In this document: positions 61,661 to 64,000 of the stretch, in pieces
Layout: every line of letters begins with the position of its first letter
Position numbering within the stretch: the stretch's first letter is position 1
Source of the DNA: BOG-224 sp963783505
GTDB taxonomy: Bacteria > Acidobacteriota > Terriglobia > Bryobacterales > Bryobacteraceae
Assembly (NCBI GenBank): GCA_963783505.1
Contig: CAWAOP010000041.1
Span: 124,001 to 188,000 of the forward strand
DNA: 64,000 bases
Direction of reading: 5' to 3'
Notes under the pieces: model-generated
What the model was told of the DNA's origin: nothing
What the model saw: the letters and a program-made list of their open reading frames with translations, nothing else
Databases searched by the model: none
Program-made: the position numbers and the translations under genes

Positions 61661-62103
61661 TCGCGTACGTCGATTCATCGGTGCTGCTCCGCTTGGCGCT
61701 CAGGCAATCGGACGCGCTGCCGGAGTGGAAGAGTGTTGAGCGCGGAATATCGAGCGAACTGGTGAGAATCGAGTGCTTACGGACTCTGGATCGTCTTCGT
61801 CTTCGCGCAATGCTCTCCGATGAGGAACTCTCCAGGCGCAGGGCTGCGATACTGGCATTGGTGGAGGAACTCGATCTCGTCGAAATCGATGAAGCGGTGC
61901 TCGAGCGTGCGGCCCAGCCGATGCCGACGGAGCTTGGCACGCTCGATGCCATCCATCTGGCGACCGCGCTGCTCTGGAAACATGCCACGGGCGAGGAACC
62001 GGTTATGGCAACGCATGACCGCGCGCTCGCGATCGCGGCCGCGGCGCACGGCCTGCGAGTGGCCGGCGTTCCGGAAATGGGCGGCGGCGGCCCGGCTCGG
62101 TAA
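61657..62103 (+). CDS. vapC: VapC-type PIN-domain toxin
   Basis: A 148-residue PIN-domain RNase with an intact acidic site: Asp6 (AYVDSS), Glu39 (ELVRIEC), Asp in GTLDAIHLATAL and Asp in MATHDRAL. By comparison the first VapC of the window lacks the second acid. It is coupled to its antitoxin by an ATGA overlap. Confidence 0.92.
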   Translation: MIAYVDSSVLLRLALRQSDALPEWKSVERGISSELVRIECLRTLDRLRLRAMLSDEELSRRRAAILALVEELDLVEIDEAVLERAAQPMPTELGTLDAIHLATALLWKHATGEEPVMATHDRALAIAAAAHGLRVAGVPEMGGGGPAR

Positions 62104-62190
62104 ACTCCCACCGAAGAGCTGCACCACCGGATAGCCGCTGTTGGTTAAGCACGCGCGGCGGTTACCCGGTGTTGATCGGCGCGCGTTCCG

Positions 62191-62673
62191 CTATTTCACC
62201 CGCTTGGCGACGAGTTCCATCCCGCCGCCGGGGCCGCGGCCACCGCCGCCTCCGCCCGGAGGTCCACCGCCGCCCTCGGGCGGTCCGCCTCCCGGAGGTC
62301 CGCCGCCACCGGGGCCGCCGCCGTTGAACGACATGGTCAGGTGGATTTCATCCGCGCTCACCACCTTGCCTTTGAAGTTGAGCGTCATTTCTCCCATCTG
62401 GCCACTGCCTGTGACGGTGAATTCGATCTCATCGCCCTTGATGGAGCCCGATGCGATCTTGGCGTCGCCCATCATCGGGTCGTTCATGGTCCCGCCGAGC
62501 TTCTCGCCGTCCACCTTGAAGGTGAAGGTCTGCTCGATCGTCATGTCTCCGCCGCCGCCCTGAAACGTCGCTTTCCACTTTCCGTTGATATCGGCGCCGA
62601 ACGCCGCCCCGGACGATGCCAGTATCACCGTCGATAGCAGGGCCGCTCCCAGCACCCATCGATTCAAATTCAT
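62191..62673 (-). CDS. Small secreted beta-rich protein with Gly/Pro-rich tail
   Basis: A 160-residue exported protein: signal peptide (ending SSGAAFGA), a lipocalin-like beta segment (DINGKWKATFQG, FTFKVDGEKLGGTM, KIASGSIKGDEIEFTV, MTLNFKGKVVSADEIHLTM) and a 40-residue Gly/Pro tail. Start ATG 62673 has AGGAGAAG. Proteins of this form are common and uncharacterised in Acidobacteria. No operon partner is close. Confidence 0.75.
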   Translation of the reverse strand: MNLNRWVLGAALLSTVILASSGAAFGADINGKWKATFQGGGGDMTIEQTFTFKVDGEKLGGTMNDPMMGDAKIASGSIKGDEIEFTVTGSGQMGEMTLNFKGKVVSADEIHLTMSFNGGGPGGGGPPGGGPPEGGGGPPGGGGGGRGPGGGMELVAKRVK

Positions 62674-62752
62674 TGCGCTTCTCCTTCCTGAATTAACTAC
62701 ATCCACAACTGCCTTTTGGACCGAAAACAAACGACTCCCGCTTTATCGCCGC

Positions 62753-64000
62753 TCACGGCAGCAGAACGACCGGGGCCCTCCAAAATGCGACTCTCTGCGC
62801 CGCGTGGTTCAGCACGGTCACCTGACAGGTGTAGCGGCCGGCGTCGAGCTTGGCGAGCGGAAAACTGAAGCTCACCGGAACGGACTTGGTCAGCGCATTC
62901 AGCCCCTCGGTGATGCGCAACGGATCCGTCTCGAAAGCCTTCACGGCGCCGCGATAAAAGCTTAGTGTTGCGGTCAGCGTTTCGGTCTTCTCCGCCGTCG
63001 GCTCGTAGGCCTGTAGAAAGACATACATGCTCTGGTCCTTGCGGAACACGCGCGTCACGCTGGGAATGAGTTTCTCGCCGTTCTGCACGAGCGGATTGGC
63101 CGCCACCAATCGGCGATTCGGCCCGGCTGTCCCGACCGTTTCCGTGGTCTTCTCGCGCTGGTTGCTCAGGATCACCGAGCTGATGGGGAGCATTCCCACG
63201 TCGGTGGAGAGATCCGGAACGGTGAACGTGGCTTCAAACGTCCCCATCTTGCCGGTCTCGTTTTCGCGGGCGAGGAATTTGATGGAGTACTTGCCCGGCG
63301 TTAGAGTGAAGCCCGCGTCATAAGCCACGGTTTTCCTGGCCAATTCCGCGGTCCCGACGTCTTTCAGCTTGACCGTGATGAAGTCGCGAACGGCTCCGGC
63401 CAGCACCCCCTTCGAGTCTTTGATTTGGCCGATGAAATCCAGCCGCGTGCTTTCCGCCTTGCCCTGCTTGGCGAGCACGACATCCGTGCCCGGCATCTTC
63501 ACGGATATCGGAACGTAGTAGCGGTCCTTGGCGAGGCGGAAGTAATCGGTTTCGAGCGCCAGGGTCAGATCGGTGATAGGATCGCTCCAACTGCAAAGCC
63601 TGCGCGAGCTGATTCTCGCGGTCCGAGGAGTCGAACTTCTTGAATTCCTTCGACGCGAAGTATCCCGTGCGGTAATCCAGCTTGGCCGAGAGGTTGTTGT
63701 TGATCTGCACCTTGATGCGGCGGTATTTGCCGTCGAGCGCTGCGTTGCCGGTGTAGTAGCCGAGGATGTAATAACTGGTGATGTCCTTCTGCGCCTGCAC
63801 GACTCCCATGGAGAGATCGTTGAAATCGAAGAAGGCCTTCCCGCCGGTGTCCGCGGCGAGGCCGTACAGGGTGTCTTGCGAGCCTTGAAGGTTGCTCGAC
63901 ATCGCGCCCGAAGCCCCGCCCTGGAACATGCCGGCGTTGCCCGAGCCGCCGCCCGAGCCGCGGCTCGCGTTGCCGGCCGGCGCCGTCGCCACCAGGCCGC
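62753..64000 (-). CDS. VWFA-related Acidobacterial protein (TIGR03436-like), C-terminal part, frameshifted, 5' end beyond window
   Basis: At least 410 residues of a large exported protein; its N-terminal VWA core lies past the right edge. What is here: a Gly/Ser-rich loop near 63930, the characteristic TLYGLAADTGGKAFFDFNDLSMGVVQAQKDITSYYILGYY, KYRRIKVQINNNLSAKLDYRTGYFA, then beta-rich domains to the stop. These last match the family's C-terminal region. The frame slips near 63585; LERPITDLTLALETDYFRLAKDRYYVPIS continues correctly in the new frame. Function is unknown. The family is a marker of Acidobacteria. Confidence 0.83.
   Translation of the reverse strand, partial: AAWWRRRRPATRAAARAAARATPACSRAGLRARCRATFKARKTPCTASPRTPAGRPSSISTISPWESCRRRRTSPVITSSATTPATQRSTANTAASRCRSTTTSRPSWITARDTSRRRNSRSSTPRTARISSRRLCSWSDPITDLTLALETDYFRLAKDRYYVPISVKMPGTDVVLAKQGKAESTRLDFIGQIKDSKGVLAGAVRDFITVKLKDVGTAELARKTVAYDAGFTLTPGKYSIKFLARENETGKMGTFEATFTVPDLSTDVGMLPISSVILSNQREKTTETVGTAGPNRRLVAANPLVQNGEKLIPSVTRVFRKDQSMYVFLQAYEPTAEKTETLTATLSFYRGAVKAFETDPLRITEGLNALTKSVPVSFSFPLAKLDAGRYTCQVTVLNHAAQRVAFWRAPVVLLP

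Overview
The window is about 64 kb of GC-rich (roughly 60-65% by eye) bacterial chromosome, most likely from an Acidobacteriota of the Solibacter/Bryobacter type. The evidence is a BlaI/M56 antirepressor pair whose M56 protein carries the C-terminal TIGR03435 domain typical of Solibacter relatives, a protein matching the 'VWFA-related Acidobacterial' family at the right edge, DUF1080 and M13 secreted enzymes, and a PEGA-type Ser/Thr kinase. No rRNA, complete tRNA, CRISPR array or prophage was seen. Layout: 0.4-5.2 kb holds a sigma54-dependent response regulator, a secreted esterase and the blaI-M56 operon with a well-formed promoter between two repeated operator-like sites. 5.2-11.5 kb is an accessory block: VapBC, an antitoxin with a toxin remnant, a large STAND NTPase ending in nine nearly identical 135-bp TPR repeats, a 3' fragment of tRNA-Gly, and an IS with intact inverted repeats but a broken transposase. 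11.8-21 kb has a GH2 glycosidase, HicAB, a CPBP protease, two large membrane proteins and a methyltransferase. 21-25.6 kb is a three-gene operon for a lipoprotein homologous to plant fatty-acid alpha-dioxygenase, a polytopic membrane protein and an NTF2-like protein. 26-30.7 kb carries a CheY-like regulator, pxpBCA (5-oxoprolinase), a pterin dehydratase and AhpC/AhpD. 30.8-45.8 kb holds a DUF433/DUF5615 module, lytic transglycosylase, GlgP, fructokinase with a sugar transporter, DUF1080, M13 peptidase, DUF4160/DUF2442, an XRE regulator, LigA, a lipid kinase and a broken nucleotidyltransferase. 45.8-51.8 kb is an ATP synthase operon (b'-b-delta-alpha-gamma-beta-epsilon) without subunits a and c. 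52-64 kb holds a PEGA kinase, a B12-type radical SAM protein, an AAA ATPase, an SH3 lipoprotein, a duplicated DUF507 protein, an adenosine-specific kinase, an ECF sigma unit, a second VapBC and the VWFA-type protein. Two patterns run across the whole window. Many intergenic gaps are filled by degenerate 7-bp tandem repeats that often start exactly at a stop codon. About seventeen one-base frameshifts interrupt otherwise good genes, including an ATP synthase subunit, which points to indel errors in the sequence for at least some of them.
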